DNA of 64,000 nt from Halalkalibacter wakoensis JCM 9140 (GTDB lineage: Bacteria > Bacillota > Bacilli > Bacillales > Bacillaceae_D): contig NZ_BAUT01000016.1 of assembly GCF_000513095.1 (NCBI RefSeq), forward strand, positions 1 through 64,000, read 5' to 3'. Positions 26,967 through 35,545 of the stretch are shown piece by piece (position 1 is the first letter of the stretch; each line of letters starts with the position of its first letter). Both the position numbers and the translations under genes were made by a program. The notes beneath the pieces were generated by a model. That model worked only from the letters and a program-made list of their open reading frames with translations, made no database searches and was not told where the DNA came from.

Positions 26967-27453
26967 CTTGTTCCCCCGCTTCCTTCTTCGTTAGTAATTC
27001 ATAAAAAACTGCAATACAATTTAGAATTGCTAATATGCTACCTGCAGGAATTGCGGCATAAATCCACGTAACAGGAATATCAAGAGAACCTGTCGTTTGA
27101 TTTGCTAAGTTACCCATAATGTCAAACCCAAATTTAATTAGTAAAACCAAAAAAATTATGTTAATTACAACAATAACCATTTCCATTACTCTCTTTATTT
27201 TTTTCGGGACTAAATATAGAACTGCTTCCACTGAAATTAATAATCCTTTTCTTAAAGCTATAGCAGTCCCTAATAATACAATCCATATCATAGAGTACCG
27301 AACAATAGCCTCGGACCAAATAAGCGGACTACTCAACACATATCTAGCAAATACTTGATAAATGGTAAGAAGTGCGACCAAACCAAAAATGACTGCTATT
27401 AAATGAAAAACCCAAGAGTTTAATTGGTCTATTGCACTAACGATTCTTTTCAC
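26944..27453 (-). CDS. TRAP transporter small permease (DctQ type)
   Basis: The four-helix small membrane subunit, about 169 residues. The segment QVFARYVLSSPLIWSEAIVRY after the first helix is characteristic of DctQ. I favour the GTG at 27453, which has AAGAGGTG at suitable spacing, over an ATG at 27498 that has no ribosome binding site and falls inside the inverted repeat at 27490-27532. It overlaps the DctM gene. Confidence 0.88.
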   Translation of the reverse strand: MKRIVSAIDQLNSWVFHLIAVIFGLVALLTIYQVFARYVLSSPLIWSEAIVRYSMIWIVLLGTAIALRKGLLISVEAVLYLVPKKIKRVMEMVIVVINIIFLVLLIKFGFDIMGNLANQTTGSLDIPVTWIYAAIPAGSILAILNCIAVFYELLTKKEAGEQDGTTFIH

Positions 27454-27489
27454 CTCATACACCTCTTTGCTTTGTTGTAAATTCTGTAA

Positions 27490-27532
27490 GTACTTCATGT
27501 ATACCTAAATTGTGTTGATATACATGAAGTAC
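27490..27532. repeat. 14-bp inverted repeat between DctP and DctQ genes
   Basis: Arms 27490-27503 and 27519-27532 are perfectly complementary with a 15-nt loop. No T tail follows. Such stems between a binding-protein gene and its permease genes often protect the upstream mRNA end and raise binding-protein levels (inference). Confidence 0.75.
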
Positions 27533-27575
27533 CTATAGAAAGGGTTGGGAGGAATATAATCCTCCCAAAAGCTTC

Positions 27576-28598
27576 TTAATTTGCATTAATTATTTTCTCA
27601 TGAATGTCTAGTACATCAGGGAATTGAGATTCTACAAAACCATCAAGTTTATCTTGGAATAATGAAAGATCTGGCTCAATTATTGTCATTCCGGCTTCTT
27701 CTAAACTTGCTAAGTATCCTTCTTCTCCAGAATTCACTTCTTCAGAAGCGAAAGATTTGGCTTCACCATTTGCTGCTTGAATTAGTGCGTCTTGCAGTTC
27801 TCCACTTAATGCTTGGAATGTTGAATCACTGATTACAATCGTAATAGGTTCACGTACATGTTCAGTCTTAACTAAATAATCTACAACTTCATTAAATTTT
27901 GAGTTATAAATTAAAGAAAGTGGATTTTCCTGTCCATCAATTACTCCTTGCTGTAACGCTGTGAATACTTCACCAAACGCCATTGGAGTCGGTGCAGCAC
28001 CTAACGTTTCCCATGATCTAACAAATACAGGACTGTCAGGTACACGAATTTTTAAACCAGACAAATCTTCAGGTGTATTTACTTCTCTATCCACAGTCAA
28101 CATTCGTGCACCACGTGCTAAGTAAGAAAGAATACGATTCCCTGATTCCTCTGCAATTCTTTCTGAGATTTCTTCTCCAACCTCACCGTTGTAAACGTTA
28201 TCAAAATGATCTTGACTATCAAACATAAATGGAACTGTGAAGATTTGAGCCGTTGTTGAAGAACCTGACAATACCCCAGCACCTCCAACCCAAATATCTG
28301 CAGTACCGATCTTCAATCCTTCTAATAACTCACCATCGTCACCTAAGGAACCGTTCTCATATATTTCTATTTTTAATGCTCCATCTGTTAAGTCTTCAAC
28401 CTCTTCTTTAAATTTTTGTACAGCCTGTGCATGGATCTCTGAACTTGGCCAAACATGTCCTAGTTTTAACACTTGTTGTTCAGTTGAACCGTTTGAAGCA
28501 TTTTCTCCACCATCACCTGTACTTTCATCAGATGAACATCCAACTACAAAGAGCATTGATACAAGTAAAACCGATACATTAAGAAGCCATTTTTTCAT
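27576..28598 (-). CDS. TRAP transporter substrate-binding lipoprotein (DctP type)
   Basis: 340-residue binding protein with a lipoprotein signal (MKKWLLNVSVLLVSMLFVVGCSS; lipid-anchored Cys near 21). The DctP fold follows: LKLGHVWPSSEIHAQAVQKF, then TPEDLSGLKIRVPDSPVF, where the Arg is the usual carboxylate-binding residue, and GEVFTALQQGVIDGQENPL. The match to the DctP/YiaO branch is closer than for the protein encoded at 5415. It precedes its permeases in the operon, separated by a stable stem. Substrate unknown; probably a hydroxycarboxylate. Confidence 0.92.
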   Translation of the reverse strand: MKKWLLNVSVLLVSMLFVVGCSSDESTGDGGENASNGSTEQQVLKLGHVWPSSEIHAQAVQKFKEEVEDLTDGALKIEIYENGSLGDDGELLEGLKIGTADIWVGGAGVLSGSSTTAQIFTVPFMFDSQDHFDNVYNGEVGEEISERIAEESGNRILSYLARGARMLTVDREVNTPEDLSGLKIRVPDSPVFVRSWETLGAAPTPMAFGEVFTALQQGVIDGQENPLSLIYNSKFNEVVDYLVKTEHVREPITIVISDSTFQALSGELQDALIQAANGEAKSFASEEVNSGEEGYLASLEEAGMTIIEPDLSLFQDKLDGFVESQFPDVLDIHEKIINAN

Positions 28599-28625
28599 CG
28601 AAGGATCCCCCTTGAATTTTTATTT

Positions 28626-28660
28626 ATATTAAACAACCAAGTAAAGTGGTTGTTTAATAT
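28626..28660. repeat. 14-bp inverted repeat between ALDH and DctP genes
   Basis: Arms 28626-28639 and 28647-28660 are perfectly complementary with a 7-nt loop; the ALDH stop codon lies within it. On the minus strand it is followed by an A/T-rich tail without a clean T run, so it may be a partial terminator or RNA-stability stem. Confidence 0.7.
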
Positions 28661-30144
28661 TGAAAATAAGCAACTTTCATTTCTGTAAAGAAGTCTTTGT
28701 TTGTTTTCCCAATAGAAAATGCTCCATAACCTGATTCCTTTACTCCCCCAAACGGTGCATGAGCTTGGCTTGCAGTTCCGTGATTGACATGAACCATTCC
28801 GCTTTCCACTTCATTTACAAATCGATAAGCGAGTGATAAATCATTAGTAAAGATAGAAGCAGCTAAACCGTACTTAACGTTATTAGCAACGGATATAGCC
28901 TCATCAACATTCTCAACTTCAATGATTGATAAAACCGGTCCAAAAATTTCCTCAGTTGCAATGCGCATTTCAGGTTTTACACCCGTAAATAAACTAGGAA
29001 CAATATAATGCCCATCGGCATAATAACCTTCAGCCAATATATCTCCACCGTAAGCAAGAGTAGCTCCCTCTTCTTTTCCAACCTTAATGTATTCAGTGGT
29101 CGTATCCAGTTGGTCTTGACTAACAAGTGGCCCAATTGTTGCTGAGTTATCTGATGCTGGCCCTACTTTAATATGTTCTAGTTCTTTACGAATTGCTTGA
29201 GTTACTTCCTCTGCTTTCTCCTTGAGGACAACAACTCTACTGATGGATGTACAACGTTGTCCACTACACGCAAAGGCAGCACTGACAATCTGCTTCGCTA
29301 CGTAATCAACATCGCTATAATCAACAACAACAGCGGGATTTTTACCACCTAATTCTAACTGGGTTTTCTTTAGAAGCCTTGTAGCCTTCTCATTAATCCC
29401 TAACCCAATTTCAGTAGATCCAGTGAAACTAATTCCTTTTACTAGCGGATGTGTAATAAGTGGATTTCCAACTTTTGAACCTCCACCAGTTACAAGGTTT
29501 ACAACGCCATTTGGAACACCAGCTTCTTTAAAGAGTTCCATTAGACGAACCGAAGACCAAGGTGTTTCTGACGCAGGTTTATATACAACCGTGCAACCGT
29601 ATGCTAGTGCTGGAGCGATTTTTCTTACAGGTGTAACTACAGGAAAGTTCCATGGTGCAATCGCAGCAACTACTCCAAGAGGTGTATGTAACACGGAAGT
29701 GGAAATATTGCTTTTCTCACTTGGTAACGTAGATCCCTCGATGCGAAGTGCTTCTCCTGCTATAAAACGAGTTTCTTTTACAGCACGACCTACTTCGCCT
29801 TTAGACTCGGCTAACACTTTTCCTTGTTCTGCTGATAAGATGAAAGCCACCTCATCACTATGCTTTTCTAACAAATCTGCAAATCTCATTAATATAGCGC
29901 CACGATCAGGACCGGGAATTTGCGACCAACTTTTAAATGCTTCATGAGCTGATTCTACAGCTGCGTTTACGTCTTCTTCAACTGATGCCTGGAAAAACCC
30001 TAAAACTTGATTTTTTTGTGCAGGATTATAAATTTCGAATGTTTCTTGAGATAAACTTTTTACCCATTCACCATTTATGAAATTTTTATGCGTTTGACCA
30101 GTATGACCTTCAAGCCATTCATTCAATGTTGTCATTTGGTTCAC
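28654..30144 (-). CDS. NAD(P)-dependent aldehyde dehydrogenase
   Basis: Oxidises an aldehyde to a carboxylate. 496 residues with the full family set: AIAPWNFPVVTPVRKIAPAL, GSTEIGL in the cofactor site, LELGGKNP with the general-base Glu, and ACSGQRCTS with the catalytic Cys (about 295). The closest groups by pattern are succinate-semialdehyde and 2-oxoglutarate-semialdehyde dehydrogenases used in sugar-acid catabolism. It lies 8 nt after the 2-hydroxyacid dehydrogenase and before the TRAP genes, so it probably acts on an aldehyde formed by the Fe-dependent alcohol dehydrogenase of the same operon. Exact substrate not known. Confidence 0.92.
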   Translation of the reverse strand: MNQMTTLNEWLEGHTGQTHKNFINGEWVKSLSQETFEIYNPAQKNQVLGFFQASVEEDVNAAVESAHEAFKSWSQIPGPDRGAILMRFADLLEKHSDEVAFILSAEQGKVLAESKGEVGRAVKETRFIAGEALRIEGSTLPSEKSNISTSVLHTPLGVVAAIAPWNFPVVTPVRKIAPALAYGCTVVYKPASETPWSSVRLMELFKEAGVPNGVVNLVTGGGSKVGNPLITHPLVKGISFTGSTEIGLGINEKATRLLKKTQLELGGKNPAVVVDYSDVDYVAKQIVSAAFACSGQRCTSISRVVVLKEKAEEVTQAIRKELEHIKVGPASDNSATIGPLVSQDQLDTTTEYIKVGKEEGATLAYGGDILAEGYYADGHYIVPSLFTGVKPEMRIATEEIFGPVLSIIEVENVDEAISVANNVKYGLAASIFTNDLSLAYRFVNEVESGMVHVNHGTASQAHAPFGGVKESGYGAFSIGKTNKDFFTEMKVAYFQY

Positions 30145-30152
30145 TCCTTCAT

Positions 30153-31130
30153 TTACTTCTTAACGATCTCCGGGTTTACCGGAGTTATAGCCTTTAACCC
30201 TTTTAAAACATTTATGACATTATCCACAGCCAAATTGGCCATTTCAACCCTTGTTTCAATAGTTGCACTTCCAACATGTGGGGCTAACACTACATTTGGT
30301 AGTTGATCAAGCACTGGCTCTAATACTGGTTCCCTTTCAAAAACATCTAACCCTGCCCCCGCAATAACATTATCTACCAATGCTTTTACTAACGCACCTT
30401 CATCAATAAGAGGACCACGTGAAGTATTAATGATATACGCACTAGACTTCATCATTGTTAATTCTTCTTTCCCGATTATATGATAACTCTCATCAGTTAA
30501 CGGAGCATGTAATGAAATAAAATCAGATGATCGTAGGAGTTCCTCAAAACCTACATATCTAGCATTTAATTCATTTTCTTTCTTAACAGATAATTGTCTT
30601 CGATTATAGTAGAGGACTTCCATATCAAAACCTTTAGCTCTTTTGGCAACAGCTTCACCAATACGTCCCATTCCGATAACTCCAAGTGTTTTTCCATGTA
30701 CACTTCTACCTAATAATAGATTAGGCTTCCACCCTTCAAACTTACCATCTCTGACAAACTGATCACTCTCAGGAACACGGCGAGCAATACCTAAAAGTAG
30801 TGCCCATGCAAGGTCAGCCGTTGCTTCGGTTAATACATCTGGAGTGTTGGTTACAACAACGTTTCGTTCTGTGGCAGCATCAACATCGATGTTATTAAAG
30901 CCTACAGCATAATTAGCGACTACTTTTAAGTTTGGAGCAGATTGTAAGACACTTTTATCAATTTCGTTTACTAATAAGGAAATTACCGCATCCTTATCTT
31001 GTATTTGCTCAATTAATTGAGACTTCGTCAAGTCGTGCTCTCCGATGTGAACTTTCACGTCGGCAATTGCTTCTAACCTGCTAATTGCGTCTCCCGGTAG
31101 TTCACTTGTTACAAGAACTTTTGGTTTCAC
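30153..31130 (-). CDS. D-2-hydroxyacid dehydrogenase (glyoxylate/hydroxypyruvate reductase type)
   Basis: Reduces a 2-keto acid such as glyoxylate or hydroxypyruvate to the D-hydroxy acid, or the reverse. 325 residues. The nucleotide-binding motif GVIGMGRIGEAVAKRAKGF lies at about 145-165; the catalytic triad is Arg in NTSRGPLID, Glu in FEREPV and His in APHVGSAT. The NRR after the second strand (YYNRRQ) suggests preference for NADPH. Product D-glycerate would be the substrate of the glycerate kinase at the end of the same operon, a good functional link. It follows the Fe-ADH gene after 16 nt. Confidence 0.92.
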   Translation of the reverse strand: MKPKVLVTSELPGDAISRLEAIADVKVHIGEHDLTKSQLIEQIQDKDAVISLLVNEIDKSVLQSAPNLKVVANYAVGFNNIDVDAATERNVVVTNTPDVLTEATADLAWALLLGIARRVPESDQFVRDGKFEGWKPNLLLGRSVHGKTLGVIGMGRIGEAVAKRAKGFDMEVLYYNRRQLSVKKENELNARYVGFEELLRSSDFISLHAPLTDESYHIIGKEELTMMKSSAYIINTSRGPLIDEGALVKALVDNVIAGAGLDVFEREPVLEPVLDQLPNVVLAPHVGSATIETRVEMANLAVDNVINVLKGLKAITPVNPEIVKK

Positions 31131-31146
31131 TTGATTCCCTCCAATA

Positions 31147-32337
31147 CTATAACGTAACGAACTCCTTTTTCTCTTCTTTCATAACTGCACGACAAATGTT
31201 CTTTAAATCTTCTAACGTTGGTTTTCTAGGATTTACAGGAACGTTGCCAGACAACATAGCTTCTTCAACAATTTGATCAAGGTGCTCTTCTTTTACACCG
31301 AAATCTGAAAGTGTTTGGGTAATACCAACATCATGGTTCAATTGACGAATCGCCTCGACTGATTTTTCAGCCGCTTCTCTTTCCGTTAAATTGTAAGTGT
31401 TAACCCCGAAAATAGCTGCGATTTCAGCAAACTTTTTTGGGTTTCCAATCACATTAAATTTCATTACTTCAGGCAATAGGATTGCATTTACAGTTCCATG
31501 AGGGATTTTAAAATGGGCTCCTAATGGGATGGCTAATGCATGAGCCAATCCAAGACGCGTTGAGTTAAATGCCATTGCAGCAATTAAGCTAGCTAGTAGC
31601 ATATTTGAGCGCGCTTCCAAATTCTCGCCTTGTACAACGGCTAGACGTAGATTCTCTGAGATCATTTTCATTGATTGGACTGACAGCCCTTCTGATATTG
31701 GTTGAGTTGCCTTATTGACATAAGACTCCATTGCATGAGTTAACGCATCCATACCTGTTGCAGCTGTAATATGCGGCGGGAGCGAAACTGTCAATTCCGG
31801 ATCAGCAATTGCTAAATTGGGACAATTGTACACACTACCGACACTTAACTTGACTTTAGCCTGCTTATCTGACAGTACTGACCAAATTGTAATTTCACTT
31901 CCAGTACCAGCTGTAGTTGGCACCGCAATGACTGGAACACTTGGATTTGGTACTAAGTTGAGACCAACGTAGTCCCGAATATGCCCTGGATTGTTGAGCA
32001 TAAGCCCAATGGCCTTAGCAGTATCTAACGAACTTCCACCACCAACGCCAACAACAACATCACAATTATTTTCTTTACCAAGATGTAAACCTTTGTCAAC
32101 AGATTGAATTGCCGGATCTGCTTCAATTTCTGAAAAAACTTCATATGGTATACCAGCAGCTTTTAACGGCTCTTCAAGCTTAGCCACCACCCCAGCATGC
32201 AAGACTCCAGGATCACAAACTATTAATACCTTTGTACCTCCAAATCCCCTAACATGCTGAGGTAAGGTTTTAATGGATCCGCTTCCAAATTCAATCGCAG
32301 TTGGAATTTCATATCTGAAAGATTTATCAAAAATCAT
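31147..32337 (-). CDS. Iron-containing alcohol dehydrogenase
   Basis: Group III metal-dependent alcohol dehydrogenase, 396 residues. The NAD-binding GVGGGSSLDTAKAIG lies at about 95-110, followed by PTTAGTGSE. Metal ligands are Asp in IADPEL and three His in the segments MDALTHAMES, LAHALAIPLGAHF and KIPHG. It converts an alcohol to an aldehyde or ketone with NAD; the substrate is not evident. Its ATG overlaps the stop of the upstream Ldh-family gene as ATGA (32334-32337), so translation is coupled. Confidence 0.93.
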   Translation of the reverse strand: MIFDKSFRYEIPTAIEFGSGSIKTLPQHVRGFGGTKVLIVCDPGVLHAGVVAKLEEPLKAAGIPYEVFSEIEADPAIQSVDKGLHLGKENNCDVVVGVGGGSSLDTAKAIGLMLNNPGHIRDYVGLNLVPNPSVPVIAVPTTAGTGSEITIWSVLSDKQAKVKLSVGSVYNCPNLAIADPELTVSLPPHITAATGMDALTHAMESYVNKATQPISEGLSVQSMKMISENLRLAVVQGENLEARSNMLLASLIAAMAFNSTRLGLAHALAIPLGAHFKIPHGTVNAILLPEVMKFNVIGNPKKFAEIAAIFGVNTYNLTEREAAEKSVEAIRQLNHDVGITQTLSDFGVKEEHLDQIVEEAMLSGNVPVNPRKPTLEDLKNICRAVMKEEKKEFVTL

Positions 32338-33424
32338 TTTTGTACCTCCCCTATTGAATTAATATCCAAAGCAGCCTCTGACAAACTAACACCATAGCGC
32401 TTTCCTATTTCATCAAGCTCTTGTGCTACTTTTAATGGCAAATCAATGCCTTTTTCTTTTCTTTCTTCTGACCTACGAGTTTCAATTTCACCTGGAATAT
32501 ATATTTCATCTACACCTGGGGCTTTGGGCTCTTCCTTAATTTCAGTGATGTACTGATCCATTCTAGCTTTAAAAAATTCAATTGGCATAAACCTATTAAT
32601 ATCAATCGCTAGAAATATGTGCCCCACGTTTTGCGGTTCTTCCCAGTTGTTATACATATTATTAACGTACTTTCCAAATCCAGCTCCGGTTAAAACTCCA
32701 GCAAGAATATCAATAAACATCGATATTCCGTATCCTTTCGGTCCTCCCAATGGTAAAACTGAACCGTCAAGCGCTGCCTCAGCATCCGTTGTTGGGTTAC
32801 CATTTTTATCAATTGCCCAACCAATTGGAATCGAATTTCCTTTTTGAGCTTCGACAATAATTTTCCCTCTAGCTACAACACTTGTAGCCATATCAAGAAT
32901 AAAAGGGCTTTGTTCACCTGAAGGAACCCCTACGCTAACGGGTTTGTTCCAATAAACGGCCTAACACCACCTGTAGGAGGCATCGTTTGTGAAGCATTCG
33001 AAAGAACAAGTAAGATGATGTCTTTTTCAATTGCCTTTTTAGCATAATAAGCTCCTGTACCAAAATGGTTAGAATGTTTGACACCGATTAGAGCCACACC
33101 GCTACGCTTCGCTTTCTCTAACGCAATTTCTAAAGCTTTTGTTCCGACAACGGATCCAAAATTATTATTTCCATCTACTAGAACAGCGGAGTCGCTATCA
33201 GATGTGATTGTAACAGTAGCATTTGGATTAATCATACCTCTTTCAATACGTTCTAGATAAATCGCTGTTCTAACTACACCGTGAGAGTCTACACCCCTTA
33301 AATCTGCTTCTATAAGTGAAGTTGCAACAATCCTAGCATTTTCCTTGGAGACACCAGCGTTTTCTAAGACAGTAGAACAGAAGTCTTCGAGTTTTTTCCA
33401 ATCGTATTTAGTTGGTATTGACAT
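32334..33424 (-). pseudogene. Ldh-family (malate/L-sulfolactate/ureidoglycolate type) dehydrogenase, frameshifted
   Basis: An NAD(P)-dependent 2-hydroxyacid or imino-acid dehydrogenase of the Ldh_2 family, unrelated to Rossmann lactate dehydrogenases. The first part (33424-32930) has GVDSHGVVRTAIYLERIERG, and IGVKHSNHFGTGAYYA with the catalytic His. It stops at GTNPLA-TAG near 32930, while VGVPSGEQSPFILDMATSVV and LGGPKGYGISMFIDIL continue in the next frame to 32334. The span is 1091 nt, so one added base gives 364 codons; a second G in GCG-TAGGGG restores LAVGVP, the family sequence. Start ATG at 33424 overlaps the RraA-like gene by 17 nt. If the deletion is real, this step of the operon is lost. 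Confidence 0.88.
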
Positions 33425-34097
33425 TTAGAAACACACCCTTTTTCTCTAACGTTTTATCAACCCAACTTCGATCAACTGTTCCAACTTCAATTGAATTCAT
33501 TATTTCTTCTTCTGCCTTTTGTTGCTTCTTAACTAATGTAAGAATTTCTTCTGCCTTTTCAAGAGGGACTGCAACTAACCCATCTTCATCTCCAACTATG
33601 ATATCCCCTGCGTTAATGGTCATACCCCCTAGTGAAATGGGAACATTAATTTCACCAGGTCCATCTTTATAAGGACCTTTATGTGTCACACCACAAGCAT
33701 ATACAGGGAAGTCGTCTTGAGCAAATGCCCCTGTGTCACGAATAGCTCCATTAATAACAAAACCAGCAATTTTATTCCGCTTTGCTAGGCGAAGCATGAT
33801 TTCACCAACAATTGCATTTGATAAATCACCACCTGCGTCTACTACTATAATATCTCCAGGTTCAGCGATATCAATGGCTTTATGTACCATTAAATTATCT
33901 CCTGGTCTCGTTTTCACTGTTAGTGCTGTTCCTATCAACTTACCACCTTTATGATAAGGTCTAAGATTTGCAGATGCACCGTAAATTCGGTTTAAATTAT
34001 CACTTATATGAGGTGTTACAACAGAGCGATATTCATTCACTAGTTGATCGTTTGGTCTATTAACCATTGGTAAAATTCTAAAACCTAAATTTTCCAT
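33408..34097 (-). CDS. RraA-like family protein (HMG/CHA aldolase type)
   Basis: 229-residue member of the RraA/4-hydroxy-4-methyl-2-oxoglutarate aldolase superfamily. Some members cleave 4-hydroxy-2-oxo acids to pyruvate with a divalent metal, others decarboxylate oxaloacetate, and RraA itself binds RNase E. The metal/substrate motif is visible: GEIMLRLAKRNKIAGFVINGAIRD, with the Arg-Asp pair that anchors pyruvate enolate and metal. Location at the head of a catabolic operon argues for an enzyme rather than an RNase regulator. ATG at 34097 behind GAGGAGG. Preceded by a LacI-type palindrome and a cre box. Confidence 0.88.
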   Translation of the reverse strand: MENLGFRILPMVNRPNDQLVNEYRSVVTPHISDNLNRIYGASANLRPYHKGGKLIGTALTVKTRPGDNLMVHKAIDIAEPGDIIVVDAGGDLSNAIVGEIMLRLAKRNKIAGFVINGAIRDTGAFAQDDFPVYACGVTHKGPYKDGPGEINVPISLGGMTINAGDIIVGDEDGLVAVPLEKAEEILTLVKKQQKAEEEIMNSIEVGTVDRSWVDKTLEKKGVFLNVNTN

Positions 34098-34133
34098 TTA
34101 GTAAAATCCTCCTCTTTTCAAAGAATCAGTTTT

Positions 34134-34161
34134 GGAAACCGGTTTCCTAAATCGATTAACT
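34134..34161. promoter_or_regulatory. LacI-type operators of the catabolic operon
   Basis: GGAAACCGGTTTCC at 34134-34147 is a perfect 14-bp palindrome. A weaker CTAAATCGATTAAC partner centred 13 bp away gives the same tandem layout as the sites upstream of the LacI gene at 35350-35387. It lies downstream of the likely promoter. Confidence 0.75.
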
Positions 34162-34177
34162 AAAGTTTAACACTTGT

Positions 34178-34191
34178 TGATAGCGTTTTCA
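34178..34191. promoter_or_regulatory. cre box of the catabolic operon
   Basis: On the minus strand TGAAAACGCTATCA matches the cre consensus TGWAANCGNTNWCA at every defined position. It overlaps a possible -35 (TTGAAA) whose -10 would be TAAACT 17 bp on, so CcpA would repress in the presence of preferred sugars. Confidence 0.75.
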
Positions 34192-34218
34192 ACAATCTTT
34201 TTTGATTTATTTTTTTAT

Positions 34219-34249
34219 TATAAAAAAGAGACCCTTGCAGGACTCTTCT
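34219..34249 (-). terminator. Terminator of the LacI gene
   Basis: On the minus strand an imperfect AGAGTCCT/AGGGTCTCT stem is followed by TTTTTT, shortly after the LacI gene stop. Confidence 0.7.
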
Positions 34250-34285
34250 CAAACCAGCTGCCTAACTATTAGTAGCTTATCGAAC

Positions 34286-35305
34286 TTAGATATTTTTTAG
34301 GCCTTCTCCAGCAGATTGCCTAACAATTAATTCCGGGTTAAGTACAATCGTAGATGGAATAGGCTTTTTCTCCGATTGAATCTCTTTAATAAGAATTTGT
34401 GTTGCTAACTCACCCATCTCATAGCCAGGCTGACTTATGGTCGTTAGTGGAGGTTCGATAAATTTAGCCCACTTTGTTTCGTCATAACTAACAATTGCAA
34501 CATCTTCGGGAACTTTAATTTTCATCTCTTTCAAAACAGCTTGAACTTCTAATGTAAGCATATTATTCGTTGAAAAAATAGCATCTATATCTTTATTTTG
34601 TTCAAAAAAACGAGTAATCACTTCACAGTTTTTTTCTCCTTCTACCAACTCTAATACACAAAAATCATTATCCGTATACCCTTTTTCTCTTAATGCACCT
34701 TTATAACCTTCGATCCTTTCACTCCATGTACTAACATAAGGGTTTTTATAGAGAATTGCAGCGACTTTTTTTCGACCATTTTTTAATAAATGGTTAACTG
34801 CAATTGTTGCGCCTTTGATATTATCCATAACAACACTATGACCATTTAGATAAGGCACCCTTCTATTTATAAAAACTACTGGATAATTTTCCTCTAATAA
34901 CTTTCTATACATTTCTGTATTTTTAACTGTCGGATGAAGCACAATCCCATCCACTTGCCTCATTCGGAGTTCCTTTATATGTTTCAACTCATATTCTTCA
35001 TCTTCATTTGAGTTACAGATCATTAGATTATATCCCATTTCTCTACTAGTATCTTCCACCCCTTCCAAAACCGTTGTCCAAAAAGGGTTTTTTAAATTAG
35101 CTAGTACAATCCCAAGAACATTTGTCCTTGTGGATTTTAATCCTTTTGCAAGAGCATTAGGACTATAATCTAAACTTTTAATTGCTTCTTGAACTCTTTT
35201 TCTTGTTTCATCAGTTGTTTGTGAATAGTTGCCATTCAAGATCCTTGACACAGTCGTTTTAGAAACACCTGCTTTTTTAGCAACATCACTAATGGTTACC
35301 TTCAT
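34286..35305 (-). CDS. LacI-family transcriptional regulator (KdgR-like)
   Basis: A 339-residue repressor. The N-terminal helix-turn-helix (TISDVAKKAGVSKTTVSRIL) and hinge helix (SPNALAKGLKS) are followed by the periplasmic-binding-protein fold (about 60-330), which binds a small effector. It is adjacent to and upstream of the catabolic operon, and matching GGAAAYCG-type sites precede both. It is therefore very probably the local, autoregulated repressor. The general pattern resembles Bacillus KdgR, but I would not assign that name. The effector is likely the operon's substrate or an intermediate. Confidence 0.92.
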   Translation of the reverse strand: MKVTISDVAKKAGVSKTTVSRILNGNYSQTTDETRKRVQEAIKSLDYSPNALAKGLKSTRTNVLGIVLANLKNPFWTTVLEGVEDTSREMGYNLMICNSNEDEEYELKHIKELRMRQVDGIVLHPTVKNTEMYRKLLEENYPVVFINRRVPYLNGHSVVMDNIKGATIAVNHLLKNGRKKVAAILYKNPYVSTWSERIEGYKGALREKGYTDNDFCVLELVEGEKNCEVITRFFEQNKDIDAIFSTNNMLTLEVQAVLKEMKIKVPEDVAIVSYDETKWAKFIEPPLTTISQPGYEMGELATQILIKEIQSEKKPIPSTIVLNPELIVRQSAGEGLKNI

Positions 35306-35349
35306 ACTATCAATCCTCTTTTAAATTAATCTACACTTTTCAAAAAACA

Positions 35350-35387
35350 GGAAATCGTTTTAGGAAATCGATTAAGGAAACCGTTTT
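35350..35387. promoter_or_regulatory. Triple tandem LacI-type operators upstream of the LacI gene
   Basis: Three 12-mers, GGAAATCGTTTT (35350-35361), GGAAATCGATTA (35363-35374) and GGAAACCGTTTT (35376-35387), repeat every 13 bp. They share the GGAAAYCG core with the palindrome at 34134-34147. Confidence 0.7.
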
Positions 35388-35508
35388 CATAATCCTATTT
35401 TACCAAAGTAAACATATGCGTGCAATAATTTTGTGAATATTGGCTTACTATTTATTTAGCTTTTTTATTTCTATTCTTAAAGTCTTTAGAAACAACTTTA
35501 TTGTAAAT

Positions 35509-35543
35509 TCCAACAATAAGAAGGTAAGACTTTGCTTACCTTC
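35509..35543 (-). terminator. Terminator of the nhaC gene
   Basis: GAAGGTAAG (35520-35528) pairs with CTTACCTTC (35535-35543); on the minus strand it is followed by TTATTGTT. Confidence 0.7.
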
Positions 35544-35545
35544 TC

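Noticed and set aside
29423-29947. 174-codon open frame on the plus strand
   Set aside because: Antisense to the aldehyde dehydrogenase gene, whose full set of motifs is on the minus strand; no start signals.
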